The notes: generated by a model not told the origin, from the letters alone. Counted from the first letter of the stretch, positions 42,204-52,490 are shown. The stretch: DNA of 64,000 nt from Paenisporosarcina indica (GCF_001939075.1 NZ_MPTA01000005.1:124001-188000), one strand, 5' to 3'. Numbers and translations: made by a program.

Positions 42204-43046
42204 ATGTTAAAATTGAATTATGGAAAGTATTTTATTCCTGAAAAACTAGTTAAAGTCATTGATTTACAAGCACAACTCAACAAACAAGGACTATTAGATT
42301 ATGGAGATCTATTAGGTCTATACTTTTCATACGACGGCCTCGATTCCCGTTACTTAAACACACCACTTGATGTAATCTCTTTTGCTAGACCTGGTGTAGA
42401 CGGTATTCATTATGGTTTTCTTACTGATTTTGGACAAGTAAAAGATTTAGACAATGCTTATATTGTTCGTGTCTCTCCAATGGACTTTGATGCCCCCGTA
42501 AAAATTGTTGCCAGGAATATTTACGATTTTATGAGAATAATGTGCTTTTCACCAGTTGCTCTTGAATTGGTTGATATTAATACAAGTAAAAAGGAATTTG
42601 AACAATTGCTACAAGAATATCCAGAGCTATCAACAATTGAAATGATTATTGGAGAAGAAAATAAGGTGAGAGATATTTTCTGCGAAACGTTTCAACTTGA
42701 ACCCATTGAATCTTTATATGACTATTTGCGGGGAGTAAAACAAGAACGAGAAAATGAGATTGTTTTATCTACTGAAGATGGGATTGGAGTAGTAAATAAT
42801 AGGGTTAACGAAAAGGAAATAAACAATAAAGACTTGTTCAAATTTAACGAGGAACATGACCTTCAAATTATAGAAGTAAAATATTTTTTTGTGCATTCAT
42901 CCTTCGCAACAAAATTAGTTTTCTTACGTGACGCTCTATCAAAAGGATTAATTTTCGACCAAAAAGAGGTTAAAGTATACCTTATAGAACAATTACGTTT
43001 CATGCACTTAAGTGACGAAGCAGAGAGAATTTCTTATCCTGAATAA
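42204..43046 (+). CDS. SMI1/KNR4 (SUKH)-like protein
   Basis: About 280 residues, cytoplasmic. The segment DVISFARPGVDGIHYGFLTD and the following VRVSPMDFDAPVKIVARNIY resemble SUKH/SMI1-KNR4 domains, whose members are often immunity proteins against secreted toxins. I start at ATG 42204, 9 nt after AAAAGGAG. The same frame is open back to TTG 42108 and would add a hydrophobic, signal-like leader, but without a ribosome site. No toxin gene is adjacent. Family call is moderate. Confidence 0.6.
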   Translation: MLKLNYGKYFIPEKLVKVIDLQAQLNKQGLLDYGDLLGLYFSYDGLDSRYLNTPLDVISFARPGVDGIHYGFLTDFGQVKDLDNAYIVRVSPMDFDAPVKIVARNIYDFMRIMCFSPVALELVDINTSKKEFEQLLQEYPELSTIEMIIGEENKVRDIFCETFQLEPIESLYDYLRGVKQERENEIVLSTEDGIGVVNNRVNEKEINNKDLFKFNEEHDLQIIEVKYFFVHSSFATKLVFLRDALSKGLIFDQKEVKVYLIEQLRFMHLSDEAERISYPE

Positions 43047-43096
43047 GCTTAAGAAAACAAGACGTTTAAAATATATTATTGAAACCAGGTGATGAG

Positions 43097-43864
43097 ATGA
43101 AAACAAACATATACGTAAACAATGAGAAATTCATTGCAGGGATGACAATGAAAGATGATGCTGAACTTGAATTCAACAACATGGCTCTACATGCCTGTGA
43201 AAACCCTAAAGATATAGTTGAAAATCGTGAAAAATTGGCTATTTTCTTAAATTGCGGACTAGATCATTTCGTTTGTGCCAATCAAACACATAGCTCGAAT
43301 TTCCATCGGGTAACACTGGATGACAAAGGGCGAGGTGCGATTCGAACGGATTCTGCTATTGCGGATACAGACGCCTTGTATACGTATGAACCGAATCTGT
43401 TATTATGCAGCTTTACTGCCGACTGTGTCCCTGTGACTTTTTACAACGAAGCGAATGGCCTCACTGGTGTGATTCATTCCGGATGGCAAGGAACAATCAA
43501 AGAAATTTCCTTGAAACTCTTTGAGCATTTAAAACAATTTGAACAGTGTAATTTAAGCGATGTACATGTACAAATCGGTGCATCACTGAGTCAGGCAAAA
43601 TTTGAAGTCGATGAAGATGTTTATTTGAAATTCAAAGACCTTGGCTATGCGGACGATTTTATGTATTTCAATGAGCACACCCACAAATATCACATCGACA
43701 ATCAGCTTACTGTGAAAAAACAATGTGAGTTGGCCGGTATCCCAACTGAGCAAATTGCGATTGATCAGACTTGTACGTTTGTAAGCCCGGATGGTTTCTC
43801 ATATCGTCAAGATAAACAAAGCGGCAGACATATGAGTTTTATTATGAAAAGGGCAATTGATTAA
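43097..43864 (+). CDS. PgeF/YlmD-family purine nucleosidase/laccase-domain protein
   Basis: About 255 residues of the former 'multicopper polyphenol oxidase' family, now known as peptidoglycan editing factor PgeF or purine nucleoside phosphorylase-like enzymes. The zinc-binding residues are in QTHSSNFH, SFTADCVPVTF and VIHSGWQGT (usually HAGWRGT). Start ATG 43097 with AGGTGATGAG upstream. It is not in the usual ylmD neighbourhood (cell-division cluster), so it may be a paralogue. The SUKH-like gene ends 50 nt upstream. Confidence 0.82.
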   Translation: MKTNIYVNNEKFIAGMTMKDDAELEFNNMALHACENPKDIVENREKLAIFLNCGLDHFVCANQTHSSNFHRVTLDDKGRGAIRTDSAIADTDALYTYEPNLLLCSFTADCVPVTFYNEANGLTGVIHSGWQGTIKEISLKLFEHLKQFEQCNLSDVHVQIGASLSQAKFEVDEDVYLKFKDLGYADDFMYFNEHTHKYHIDNQLTVKKQCELAGIPTEQIAIDQTCTFVSPDGFSYRQDKQSGRHMSFIMKRAID

Positions 43865-43908
43865 ATAGTTTCCATATTAAAACCGATTTTATCAGCGCAA
43901 ACTACTCA

Positions 43909-43945
43909 AAAAAGCACATCAACTTTTTACATTGATGTGCTTTCT
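43909..43945. terminator. Terminator between pgeF-like and CAP genes
   Basis: AAAGCACATCAA pairs with TTGATGTGCTTT, flanked by A- and T-runs on both strands. Nearly the same stem occurs at 3238-3271. Confidence 0.85.
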
Positions 43946-43967
43946 TATTTTCCCCAGTAAAATGCTT

Positions 43968-44576
43968 TTATTTTTGAATAAACATTTGTGTCCAGTAATT
44001 GCCGTCCTTTACATAGCCTACTCCAATATGCGTAAAGTTTTTGCTAAGGATATTCGCTCTATGACCTTCGCTATTCATCCATGCCTTCACTACCTCAGCT
44101 GCAGTCTTTTGACCACTAGCGATGTTTTCTCCAGCCGATTTGTAAGTTATGCCAAAGTTTTTCATCATTGTAAACGGTGAACCATACGTTGGACTTGTGT
44201 GATTGAAATAATTTTTATCACGCATATCTTGAGACTTAAACTCTGCCACTCTTGCAAGCTCCCAATCATTCTTCAAAGCTGGGAGTCCAGCATTTGCTCT
44301 TTCAATATTTACGAGTTTGGTCACTTCTTGCTCTACACCGGCTTGTTCTTTTGTAGGAACATTAATCGTTTGTCCAGGGTAGATAAGATTTGGATTAGCG
44401 AGCTGTGGATTTGATTCTATTAATTCCTGAACTCCCGTTTGTGTTTTCACTGCTATTTTCCAAAGGGAATCTCCTGAAACTACTTTATATGAACCATCCG
44501 CCATAGCGCTAATTGGAAATAATAAAGATATAGATATAACTGAAGCAATCGTGACTTTACCTACTTTTTTAAACAT
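43968..44576 (-). CDS. Secreted LysM-CAP domain protein (YkwD-like)
   Basis: 202 residues. Signal peptide ending near AMADG, one LysM domain (residues about 29-74, YKVVSGDSLWKIAVKTQTGV) that binds peptidoglycan, then a CAP/SCP domain (about 80-200) with NYFNHTSPTYGSPF, GENIASGQKTAAEVV and MNSEGHRANILSKNFTHIGV. Spore-coat-associated or extracellular proteins of this kind are common in Bacillales; enzymatic activity is unclear. AGGAAGG precedes ATG. Confidence 0.88.
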   Translation of the reverse strand: MFKKVGKVTIASVISISLLFPISAMADGSYKVVSGDSLWKIAVKTQTGVQELIESNPQLANPNLIYPGQTINVPTKEQAGVEQEVTKLVNIERANAGLPALKNDWELARVAEFKSQDMRDKNYFNHTSPTYGSPFTMMKNFGITYKSAGENIASGQKTAAEVVKAWMNSEGHRANILSKNFTHIGVGYVKDGNYWTQMFIQK

Positions 44577-44896
44577 CGAATCAATCCTTCCTGTTAGTTA
44601 CATTCATGGTAAAGTGTTTTACTGAGTAATTCACCACTAAATATATGGAAGGATTTTTACAAACTCATTACACTTGAAACGAAAAATTCAAAATCACTTG
44701 AGATACAACGTTTCTGTATAAAAAGTCTGGTAACAAGGTTGAAATACAACTGTAACAGGTAAGTATTGCCATAAAAAATTTAACTTTATACGCTAAATTT
44801 CATGACATAAGAAGATCTATCATTAGTACCATCACCTAACAATGGTCTTATCTCTTGACTGCAATCAGTAGACTCATATAATTTTAACTCTTTAAT
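44577..44896. other. Intergenic region, nothing recognised
   Basis: Promoter region of the LysM-CAP gene and downstream of the nagB remnant. No supported ORF. Confidence 0.5.
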
Positions 44897-45071
44897 TTAC
44901 CTCCCTTCTTGTAATGCCAGACCGTCAGCAATTATGGTTACACGATTGTGGGATTTTAGTGCTGATGCAGGAAAACTCACATCCAATTCACCTAGTAATA
45001 ATTCCTTTACAGCCGTGGCTTTTGATTCACCCGAAGAGTCCCGCGTAATCATTAACAGCAATTATTTTCAA
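44897..45071 (-). pseudogene. nagB: nagB remnant with large internal deletion
   Basis: Glucosamine-6-phosphate deaminase gene reduced to its two ends. GAGGTGA precedes TTG 45071, which opens LKIIAVNDY (the NagB N-terminus). The sequence then jumps, out of frame, to the C-terminal part reading GELDVSFPASALKSHNRVT and IIADGLALQEG before TAA 44897-44899. About 180 of some 240 codons are missing. Not functional. It follows the nagA remnant in the normal nagA-nagB order. Confidence 0.8.
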
Positions 45072-45085
45072 TGATTGTCACCTCG

Positions 45086-46014
<929 letters not shown>

Positions 46015-46041
46015 AATACTGGCAAGGTAATTTTAGGAAAA

Positions 46042-46078
46042 AAAACGGACTCACCGCAATGGGCGAGTCCGTTTTCAT
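46042..46078 (-). terminator. Terminator of the opp operon
   Basis: AAAACGGACTC pairs with GAGTCCGTTTT; on the minus strand a run of eight T residues follows. Confidence 0.88.
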
Positions 46079-46118
46079 TATGATTATTAGCCATTAAACC
46101 CAAAAAGTAAAATTATCG

Positions 46119-46496
46119 TTATAAATTCAACGACCATACTGTCGACAACAGGAGTAGTCCTGTTCCCATACCGAGTGAATACGTCATCAAGTGTGATGAA
46201 AACTTGTTTTTCCACTCTTTAAAAATATGATCTGCTTCAATCAGATCATCCACTTCTTTCATTGAAGCCGGTTTTTTGATTGTCATACTTCCCAATGATT
46301 TAAATCCTTGAAAAAATAGATTGAGAAACCCCGTATTCAGGACGTACATACATGCACCGACCAGTAAGGAAAAAATTCCAACCAGGAACAGCTTATTCAA
46401 ATCTGCTTCAGAAACAATCTGGATCTCGCGGATAAGTACCAGGAAAATCACCACGATCATGACAGAACCGGCAGAGTAAAAGTATCGTTTTACCAT
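46119..46496 (-). CDS. DUF3899-like membrane protein
   Basis: 125 residues with three hydrophobic helices (about 8-25, 36-58 and 100-122) and a conserved-looking central LNTGFLNLFFQGFKSLG. It resembles DUF3899 proteins found beside peptide transporters in Bacillales. It starts 17 nt after the oppA stop, so it belongs to the SAM-riboswitch-controlled operon. Function unknown. Confidence 0.65.
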   Translation of the reverse strand: MVKRYFYSAGSVMIVVIFLVLIREIQIVSEADLNKLFLVGIFSLLVGACMYVLNTGFLNLFFQGFKSLGSMTIKKPASMKEVDDLIEADHIFKEWKNKFSSHLMTYSLGMGTGLLLLSTVWSLNL

Positions 46497-46513
46497 TTAT
46501 CTTTCTCCTTTAG

Positions 46514-48142
46514 TTATTCCGATACCTTCTCCGCAAATCGAAGATCTGGTTTTGACAAAACATCCAGACGAATTCCTTCGATTTTTTTGCTTATAAGCGT
46601 ATTTTGAGCTTGGAATAGGATAGGAATAATCGGCATTTCTTCCATTAATACTGTTTCTGCTTCATGTAATAATTCAAATCGCTTGTTTTCGTCCTGCTCA
46701 ACTAGTGATTCTGCTATCAGATCATCAAATTTACTATTACTCCAGTTTGTAAAGTTACTTGAGCTTTTTGAAGTATACAAGTTTAATACTGGGTATGGAT
46801 CCAGGAAGTCTCCGCTCCAGCCCATGCGCGCTAACTGGAAGTTTTTTTGCTTGAACGTATCGATATATGTTTTCCATTCCTGATTTTCAATCTTCACATC
46901 TAAATCAAGATTTTGTTTGAACATTTCCTGCAAGACCTCGGCAATTTTCTTATGATTGCCTTCTGAGTTATATTTCAACGTAAATTCCGGAAGCTTGTCC
47001 CAGCCCTCTTCTTTCAACCCTTCTTCCAATAATTCCTTTGCTTTTTCGGAATCGAACTTAAAGTATTCAGGGGCTTCATCTCTAAAATCTTTGCCTGATG
47101 GAGATTCAACACCGTAAGCGACGTAGCCATATGCAGGTTTTTCTCCACCTTTTAGGATATTTTCTGTAAGGGCTTCTCTATCGATCGCAAATGATAAGGC
47201 TCTTCTGATTTTTGCATTAGTGAATGGTTCTTCCTCAACATTAAATGTATATGTATATATACTAAAGGATGGGAAATTCTTGTATTCTTCATTACTTTTC
47301 TCTTGTTCAACTGTCTCTGCAGGCAATGCCGCCACTAGATCAAGTTCGCCTGCTTTATACATCTGGTATTCAGTTGTTGCATCAGCGATCATTTTGAAAT
47401 TTACAGTATCCATTGTAATCTGATCTGCGTTCCAAAAACTCTCGCTTTTTTGAATGGTCAATTGTTCGTTATGCTTCCATTCTGACACTGTATATGCCCC
47501 ATTTGTAACAATTCCTGCTGCTTCAGCCGCCCAATCTTCATCAGCTTCAACAACCTTCTGGTTAACTGGCAAGAAACCTTCTCCCAAAACTACTTTAGGG
47601 AAAAATTTCACGGGGTTATTCAATTCAACAACAAGCGTTTGATCATCTTTAGCTGTAATTGCTACATTTTCTACAGCGCCTTTACCTGTGTTGTACTCCT
47701 CCGCCCCTTTAATATAATAAAATTGTGAAGGATCATAAGCAGCTGTTTCTGGATTCAAAACTCGTTTCCATGAGTATTCAAAGTCTTTTGCTGTAAGTGA
47801 GTCGCCATTGGACCAGGCAACACCATCCCGGATTGTAAATGTATAGGTCTTTCCATCTTCAGATACATCCACTTTATTTGCTGCACCATCCACAATCTCT
47901 CCATCCTCATCATAAGCATATAATCCTTGATATAGATGGTTGATGACCCAAAAGGAAGTTGTATCAGATGCAAATGCCGGGTCCAACGTATAGGGCTCTC
48001 CCCCTAAGTTTGCCGTGATTACTTGTTCAACATCTTTTTTCGACTTTCCTTCTGAAGAAGCTGAGTCTTCATTGTTACACCCGGCTAATGCCGTAACTGC
48101 CAATAACATGATTGCGATAAAAGCTAACGATATTTTTTTCAC
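46514..48142 (-). CDS. oppA: Oligopeptide-binding lipoprotein of ABC transporter
   Basis: Extracytoplasmic solute-binding protein (SBP_bac_5 family), 542 residues. Lipoprotein signal with lipobox TALAGC (Cys21). Family landmarks: NLGGEPYTLDPAFASDTTSF, DGVAWSNGDSLTAKDFEYSW and RALSFAIDREALTENIL. It captures peptides for OppBCDF. Here it is the fifth gene, after the ATPases, rather than first as in B. subtilis opp. The SAM riboswitches upstream suggest the peptides matter for methionine supply. Confidence 0.92.
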   Translation of the reverse strand: MKKISLAFIAIMLLAVTALAGCNNEDSASSEGKSKKDVEQVITANLGGEPYTLDPAFASDTTSFWVINHLYQGLYAYDEDGEIVDGAANKVDVSEDGKTYTFTIRDGVAWSNGDSLTAKDFEYSWKRVLNPETAAYDPSQFYYIKGAEEYNTGKGAVENVAITAKDDQTLVVELNNPVKFFPKVVLGEGFLPVNQKVVEADEDWAAEAAGIVTNGAYTVSEWKHNEQLTIQKSESFWNADQITMDTVNFKMIADATTEYQMYKAGELDLVAALPAETVEQEKSNEEYKNFPSFSIYTYTFNVEEEPFTNAKIRRALSFAIDREALTENILKGGEKPAYGYVAYGVESPSGKDFRDEAPEYFKFDSEKAKELLEEGLKEEGWDKLPEFTLKYNSEGNHKKIAEVLQEMFKQNLDLDVKIENQEWKTYIDTFKQKNFQLARMGWSGDFLDPYPVLNLYTSKSSSNFTNWSNSKFDDLIAESLVEQDENKRFELLHEAETVLMEEMPIIPILFQAQNTLISKKIEGIRLDVLSKPDLRFAEKVSE

Positions 48143-48175
48143 GATCTTTCCTCCGATTCATTCTCTAATTTTTTG

Positions 48176-49138
48176 TTAATACAAATGACACGCTACCCAA
48201 TGATCTTTTTTTACTTCTTTCCATTCTGGCATGACTACAGCACAGCGCTCCATTGTAGAAGGACATCTGGTTCTGAATGGGCAGCCACTGGGAGGGTTTA
48301 TTGGACTCGGAGGGTCTCCCCCAAGAACTATTCTTTCACGAGTCCCTCTGAGTTTAGGTGCTGATACGGGAATGGCGGAAAGTAGTGCATTTGTGTAAGG
48401 ATGTAGGGGTTCTTGGAAAAGAGTTTGGCTCTCCGCCAATTCCATCATTTTCCCTAAATACATCACCCCAATCCGGTCACTGATGTGTTTCACCATTGCC
48501 AAATCATGCGCGATGAACAAATAGGTCAAATCCTCTTCCTTCTGTAGATCCTCCAGTAAATTCACTACCTGTGCCTGGATCGAAACATCAAGGGCGGAAA
48601 TGGGTTCATCCGCTACAATAAAGGATGGCTGTACCGCAAGTGCCCTTGCGATTCCGATTCTTTGCCTCTGTCCTCCACTGAATTCATGAGGAAAACGCGT
48701 GGCATGGTCTGGATGCAGACCTACCCTTTCCAGTAACTGAAACACTCTTTCCTGTTTTGCTTTTCCTTTTGCAAGGCCGTATGCATCAATGCCTTCCGCT
48801 ATAATTTCTCCAACCCTCATCCGTGGATTGAGGGAAGCGTGGGGATCCTGGAAAATCATTTGCATCTTACGGTTAAATTCACGCTTCTCTTTTCGATCCA
48901 GCTGCGAAATTTCCTTTCCTTCAAATACCACCTTTCCGGCAGTTGCTTCATACAGACCGACAATTGTTCTGCCTATCGTGGATTTTCCACTTCCACTTTC
49001 CCCAACAATGCCAAGGGTTTCTCCCTTTTTTATTGAAAAGGAAATACCGTCGACCGATTTGACGACCTGTTTATTCCCCACGTTGAAGTGTTTTTTCACG
49101 TCGTGGATTTCCAATACATTCTCAGACAAGCTGTTCAC
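48176..49138 (-). CDS. oppF: Oligopeptide ABC transporter ATP-binding protein OppF
   Basis: 320 residues. Walker A GESGSGKSTIGRTI, Q-loop MIFQDPHASLNPRM, signature SGGQRQRIGIARAL and Walker B SFIVADEPISAL. The C-terminal oligopeptide/dipeptide extension carries CPFRTRCPSTMERC, matching the Cys motif of the family. Its start overlaps the oppD end by 17 bp, indicating translational coupling. Confidence 0.93.
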   Translation of the reverse strand: MNSLSENVLEIHDVKKHFNVGNKQVVKSVDGISFSIKKGETLGIVGESGSGKSTIGRTIVGLYEATAGKVVFEGKEISQLDRKEKREFNRKMQMIFQDPHASLNPRMRVGEIIAEGIDAYGLAKGKAKQERVFQLLERVGLHPDHATRFPHEFSGGQRQRIGIARALAVQPSFIVADEPISALDVSIQAQVVNLLEDLQKEEDLTYLFIAHDLAMVKHISDRIGVMYLGKMMELAESQTLFQEPLHPYTNALLSAIPVSAPKLRGTRERIVLGGDPPSPINPPSGCPFRTRCPSTMERCAVVMPEWKEVKKDHWVACHLY

Positions 49139-50144
49139 TCCCTGCTGTAATCATCTCTTCAACTTTTATGGCACGGTTGTCATTCAACCAACACTTAGCA
49201 TAATGATGATCTGAAAACGTTTCTTTATCTGGCATATGCATTACACATACCTCCATCGCAAAAGGACATCTGGCAGCAAAAGGACATCCTGTTGGTGGTG
49301 CGAATAAATCCGGAGGTGATCCGTCGATAGGAATGAGTCTTTCTTTGTCGGGAGAATCCAGGTTTGGGACTGATTTAAGGAGTCCTAATGTATAAGGATG
49401 TTTAGGATTTTCGAAAATTTCATCGACTGTGCCACTCTCCACAACCACTCCTGCATACATGACTGCGACACGATCTGCAACTTCTGCCACTACACCCAGG
49501 TCATGTGTAATCAATATGATTGATGAATTTCGTTTTTTCTGGATATCTTTCAACAGGTCCAAAATTTGTGCCTGAATGGTTACGTCAAGCGCTGTTGTTG
49601 GTTCATCTGCAATAATAAGTTTTGGGTCACAGGCAAGTGCGATCGCGATGACTACACGTTGTCGCATTCCTCCACTGAATTCATGCGGATACTGTGAATA
49701 CCTCTTTTCCACATCCGAAATCCCGACTAGTCTCAGGAGTTCAAGCGCTTTTTCTTTCGCTTCATTCTTTGATAACTTTTGATGTTTCAATATGCCCTCG
49801 CGGATCTGGGTGCCTATTTTCATCGTTGGGTTCAAAGATGTCATCGGATCTTGAAAAATCATCCCGATTTCAGATCCACGTATTTGTTGCAGTTTCTTTT
49901 TGGAAAGCTTGGTAATATCCCTGTCCCCAAAAAGGATTTGCCCATTCTTCACTTTTCCATGGGGAACTGGAACCATTCCCATAACAGCCTGCGCCGTCAC
50001 ACTCTTCCCGCATCCGCTTTCCCCGACAATCGCCAAGGTCTCCCCTTCGTCAATGTAAAAAGAAACTCCCCGTACCGCCTGGATTTCTCCTCCATATGTT
50101 CGAAAAGACACTTTCAGATCATTCACTTCTAGTAACCGACTCAT
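49122..50144 (-). CDS. oppD: Oligopeptide ABC transporter ATP-binding protein OppD
   Basis: 340 residues from ATG 50144, which has AAGGAGG 9 nt upstream; the longer frame to 50264 runs into oppC and is not used. Walker A GESGCGKSVTAQA, signature SGGMRQRVVIAIAL, Walker B KLIIADEPTTALD, and a C-terminal CPFAARCPFAMEVC Cys motif. Partner ATPase of OppF. Confidence 0.93.
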   Translation of the reverse strand: MSRLLEVNDLKVSFRTYGGEIQAVRGVSFYIDEGETLAIVGESGCGKSVTAQAVMGMVPVPHGKVKNGQILFGDRDITKLSKKKLQQIRGSEIGMIFQDPMTSLNPTMKIGTQIREGILKHQKLSKNEAKEKALELLRLVGISDVEKRYSQYPHEFSGGMRQRVVIAIALACDPKLIIADEPTTALDVTIQAQILDLLKDIQKKRNSSIILITHDLGVVAEVADRVAVMYAGVVVESGTVDEIFENPKHPYTLGLLKSVPNLDSPDKERLIPIDGSPPDLFAPPTGCPFAARCPFAMEVCVMHMPDKETFSDHHYAKCWLNDNRAIKVEEMITAGSEQLV

Positions 50145-50158
50145 AAGACCTAACCTCC

Positions 50159-51106
50159 TTAATTTTTCGATCTCGGATCCAAAGCATCTTGTAAGCCATC
50201 CCCGAAAGCATTGAAGGCAAACATGGTCAATGAAATCATGAGAGCCGGAAAGAATAATCTCCACCAGTGCCCACTTAAAATGGTGCCAAGAGCATCATTT
50301 GCCATGGTTCCCCAGCTTGCCGTGGGTGCCTGTACTCCAAGTCCGAGAAAACTTAAAAAGGATTCTGCAAAAATGGCTTGGGGAATCGTAAATGTCAATG
50401 TCACGATAATGATTCCCATCATATTCGGCAGTAGGTGTTTGATAATGATCTTGCCATGGGAAGTCCCAAGCTTTTCAGCGGCTAAAACAAACTCTTGCTG
50501 TTTTAGCTGAAGTATTTGGCCTCTCACAATTCTTGCCATACCCACCCAACCTGTTATGGATAGGGCAATAATCATGGTGACCAAACCTGGTTCCATAATG
50601 ACCATAAGCAGAATGACTACTAATAGATACGGAATGCCATATAGAACTTCGACAATTCTCATCAAGAAACTGTCAATTCGGTCCCCCGTCTTTCCTCTTC
50701 CCGCCATATATCCTGATACACCGCCGACTGTGATGCCAATTACAAGATCAATAAGCGCAGAAGCAATTCCGATGATTAAGGAAATCCTGGCTCCGGCCCA
50801 TATTCTTGCCCACATATCACGGCCGAGATCGTCTGTCCCGAACCAGTGATCACTGGACAAAGGAAGATTTCCTTCCGTCAATGACTGTTCGCTCTGGCTA
50901 TATGGCACCAAATAAGGACCGATAATGGACAGCACAATAATGGCAGTCAGTAATACAAAACCGATGACAGCCATTTTGTTTTTCACTATTTTTAATACAG
51001 CATCCTGCCAAAAGCTCAAGCTTGGCCGTGAGATTTGCTTATTTTCAAAATGAGCAGGATTTGCAGGCCGAAATAAAGCATCCGTTTCCGGTAAAGAATT
51101 TGTCAC
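50159..51106 (-). CDS. oppC: Oligopeptide ABC transporter permease OppC
   Basis: About 315 residues. Six membrane helices, an OppC N-terminal segment and the permease EAA-like loop (AAEKLGTSHGKIIIKHLLPN). Start GTG 51106, 1 nt after the oppB stop, with AGAGGTGA 8 nt upstream; GTG 51115 overlapping oppB is the alternative. Forms the channel with OppB. Confidence 0.92.
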   Translation of the reverse strand: MTNSLPETDALFRPANPAHFENKQISRPSLSFWQDAVLKIVKNKMAVIGFVLLTAIIVLSIIGPYLVPYSQSEQSLTEGNLPLSSDHWFGTDDLGRDMWARIWAGARISLIIGIASALIDLVIGITVGGVSGYMAGRGKTGDRIDSFLMRIVEVLYGIPYLLVVILLMVIMEPGLVTMIIALSITGWVGMARIVRGQILQLKQQEFVLAAEKLGTSHGKIIIKHLLPNMMGIIIVTLTFTIPQAIFAESFLSFLGLGVQAPTASWGTMANDALGTILSGHWWRLFFPALMISLTMFAFNAFGDGLQDALDPRSKN

Positions 51107-51107
51107 T

Positions 51108-52034
51108 TCATTCACCTCTGCTTGTAATTTTAATTCTAGGATCGACGAATCGATAAGCTAGATCGATGATAAATAAGGTAATGATCAAGATGGTGCTGTA
51201 AAAAATTGTAGTCCCGAGTATAACCGGATAATCGCGATTGAAAATACTGTCTACAAAGTACTTTCCAATCCCAGGAATCGCAAAGATCTTTTCGATGACA
51301 AACGTTCCTGTAATGACGGCTGCAAATAACGGACCGATAAAGGATATGACCGGTATGAGGGCGTTCCTGATTCCGTGATTCACAACAACAGAAAATGTTG
51401 AAAGCCCCTTTGCTTCAGCAGTTTTGATATAGTTTTGGTTATAGACTTCAAGCATGCTGGTCCGGACAAATCTCGCAATGATTGCCAATGGGCCCAAAGC
51501 CAAAGCAAAGGAAGGCATGATGGTGTGCTGCCATGTTCCCCACGACGCCACCGGAAATATGCCCCACTCAACCCCAAAATATTTGATTAACAACGGAGCC
51601 AAGATAAAACTTGGAATCGAAATCCCGATAATTGCGATAAACATCGATAAATAATCGAGCACTCGGTTATGGTTCAAAGCCGCAACGACTCCCAACCCTA
51701 TGCCCAAAATAATTGCCATTAAAAGAGATTGGATTCCCAGCAAAGCTGATGGACCAAAACCCTCTGCAATCAGCGTATTTACATCCCTTGTTTTTGATTG
51801 GATCGACGGTCCGAGATCTAATTGGGCCAAGTCTTTCAAATACAGAAAATATTGTTCCGCCAAAGGCTTATCCAAATTATATTTAGCTCGCATATTTTCC
51901 AGGATTTCCTCCGGCAGCATTTTCGCGTCACTCGCAAAAGGATCTCCCGGGATAAAATGCATCATCATAAAAGTTAAAGTAGCAATGATCCACAAGGTAA
52001 CAATCATCGTAAACAAGCGTTTGACTATGTACAT
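51108..52034 (-). CDS. oppB: Oligopeptide ABC transporter permease OppB
   Basis: About 308 residues. MYIVKRLFTMIVTLWIIATL opens the protein, typical of OppB/DppB; the EAA loop is KTAEAKGLSTFSVVVNHGIR. Start ATG 52034 with GGAGA 8 nt upstream; the 13-codon longer frame has no ribosome site. First gene of the operon, directly behind the SAM riboswitches. Confidence 0.92.
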   Translation of the reverse strand: MYIVKRLFTMIVTLWIIATLTFMMMHFIPGDPFASDAKMLPEEILENMRAKYNLDKPLAEQYFLYLKDLAQLDLGPSIQSKTRDVNTLIAEGFGPSALLGIQSLLMAIILGIGLGVVAALNHNRVLDYLSMFIAIIGISIPSFILAPLLIKYFGVEWGIFPVASWGTWQHTIMPSFALALGPLAIIARFVRTSMLEVYNQNYIKTAEAKGLSTFSVVVNHGIRNALIPVISFIGPLFAAVITGTFVIEKIFAIPGIGKYFVDSIFNRDYPVILGTTIFYSTILIITLFIIDLAYRFVDPRIKITSRGE

Positions 52035-52126
52035 TTTAATGTCTCCATTTCTCAAAAATAACTCATTAATCACATCTGAATACCAGGCTTAGTAGACGTG
52101 TTTTTTGCATTTACCTCCCTAAATAC

Positions 52127-52159
52127 CGAAAACCCCTCAACAAAGATAAGTTGAGGGGC
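52127..52159 (-). terminator. Terminator of the proximal SAM riboswitch
   Basis: CCCCTCAAC (52133-52141) pairs with GTTGAGGGG (52150-52158), then TTTT on the minus strand, 93 nt before oppB. Its 5' side and loop contain CTTATCTTT, which can pair with the P1 3' strand AGATAAG, giving the antiterminator. Confidence 0.88.
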
Positions 52160-52177
52160 AGATTTAACCATAAACTT

Positions 52178-52285
52178 ATCTTATCTGTTCAGAATTAATT
52201 CTGATGGAATTGGCACAGTGTTCTGTTTAAGAACCTGCTGCCGAGGTATCAAAGGGCCATGTCCCTCCACCTCTCTGGATAAGAT
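52178..52285 (-). ncRNA. SAM-I (S-box) riboswitch, proximal copy
   Basis: Read on the minus strand: P1 ATCTTATC, then AGAGAGGTGGAGGGAC, TGGCCCTTTGATACC, TCGGCAGCAGG, GTGCCAATTCC and AGATAAGAT closing P1. These are the conserved S-box blocks in order. S-box RNAs bind S-adenosylmethionine and terminate transcription when it is plentiful. It lies directly ahead of its terminator and oppB. Confidence 0.95.
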
Positions 52286-52320
52286 TGTTATTCAGTTTTC
52301 AAAATATTTCTATATGTACA

Positions 52321-52357
52321 TAAAAAAAGCCTCTTCCCATAAATAAGAAGAGGCTTT
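52321..52357 (-). terminator. Terminator of the distal SAM riboswitch
   Basis: AAAGCCTCTTC (52326-52336) pairs perfectly with GAAGAGGCTTT (52347-52357), followed by seven T residues on the minus strand, before the second aptamer. Confidence 0.9.
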
Positions 52358-52379
52358 ATCATAATTCTATCGATTAAGC

Positions 52380-52490
52380 TCTTCTTATCTGTCAGATTTA
52401 CACCTGATGGAAGTAGCACAGTATTCTACGATAGAACCTGTTGCCGAGGTTTCAAAGGGCCATGTCCCTCCACCTCTCTAGATAAGAAAA
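52380..52490 (-). ncRNA. SAM-I (S-box) riboswitch, distal copy
   Basis: The same conserved order as the proximal copy: P1 AGATAAGA-complement pairing (52383-52390 with 52480-52487), AGAGAGGTGGAGGGAC, TGGCCCTTTGAAACC, TCGGCAACAGG, GTGCTACTTCC. It has its own terminator. Together the two form a series arrangement of complete riboswitch units. Confidence 0.95.
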
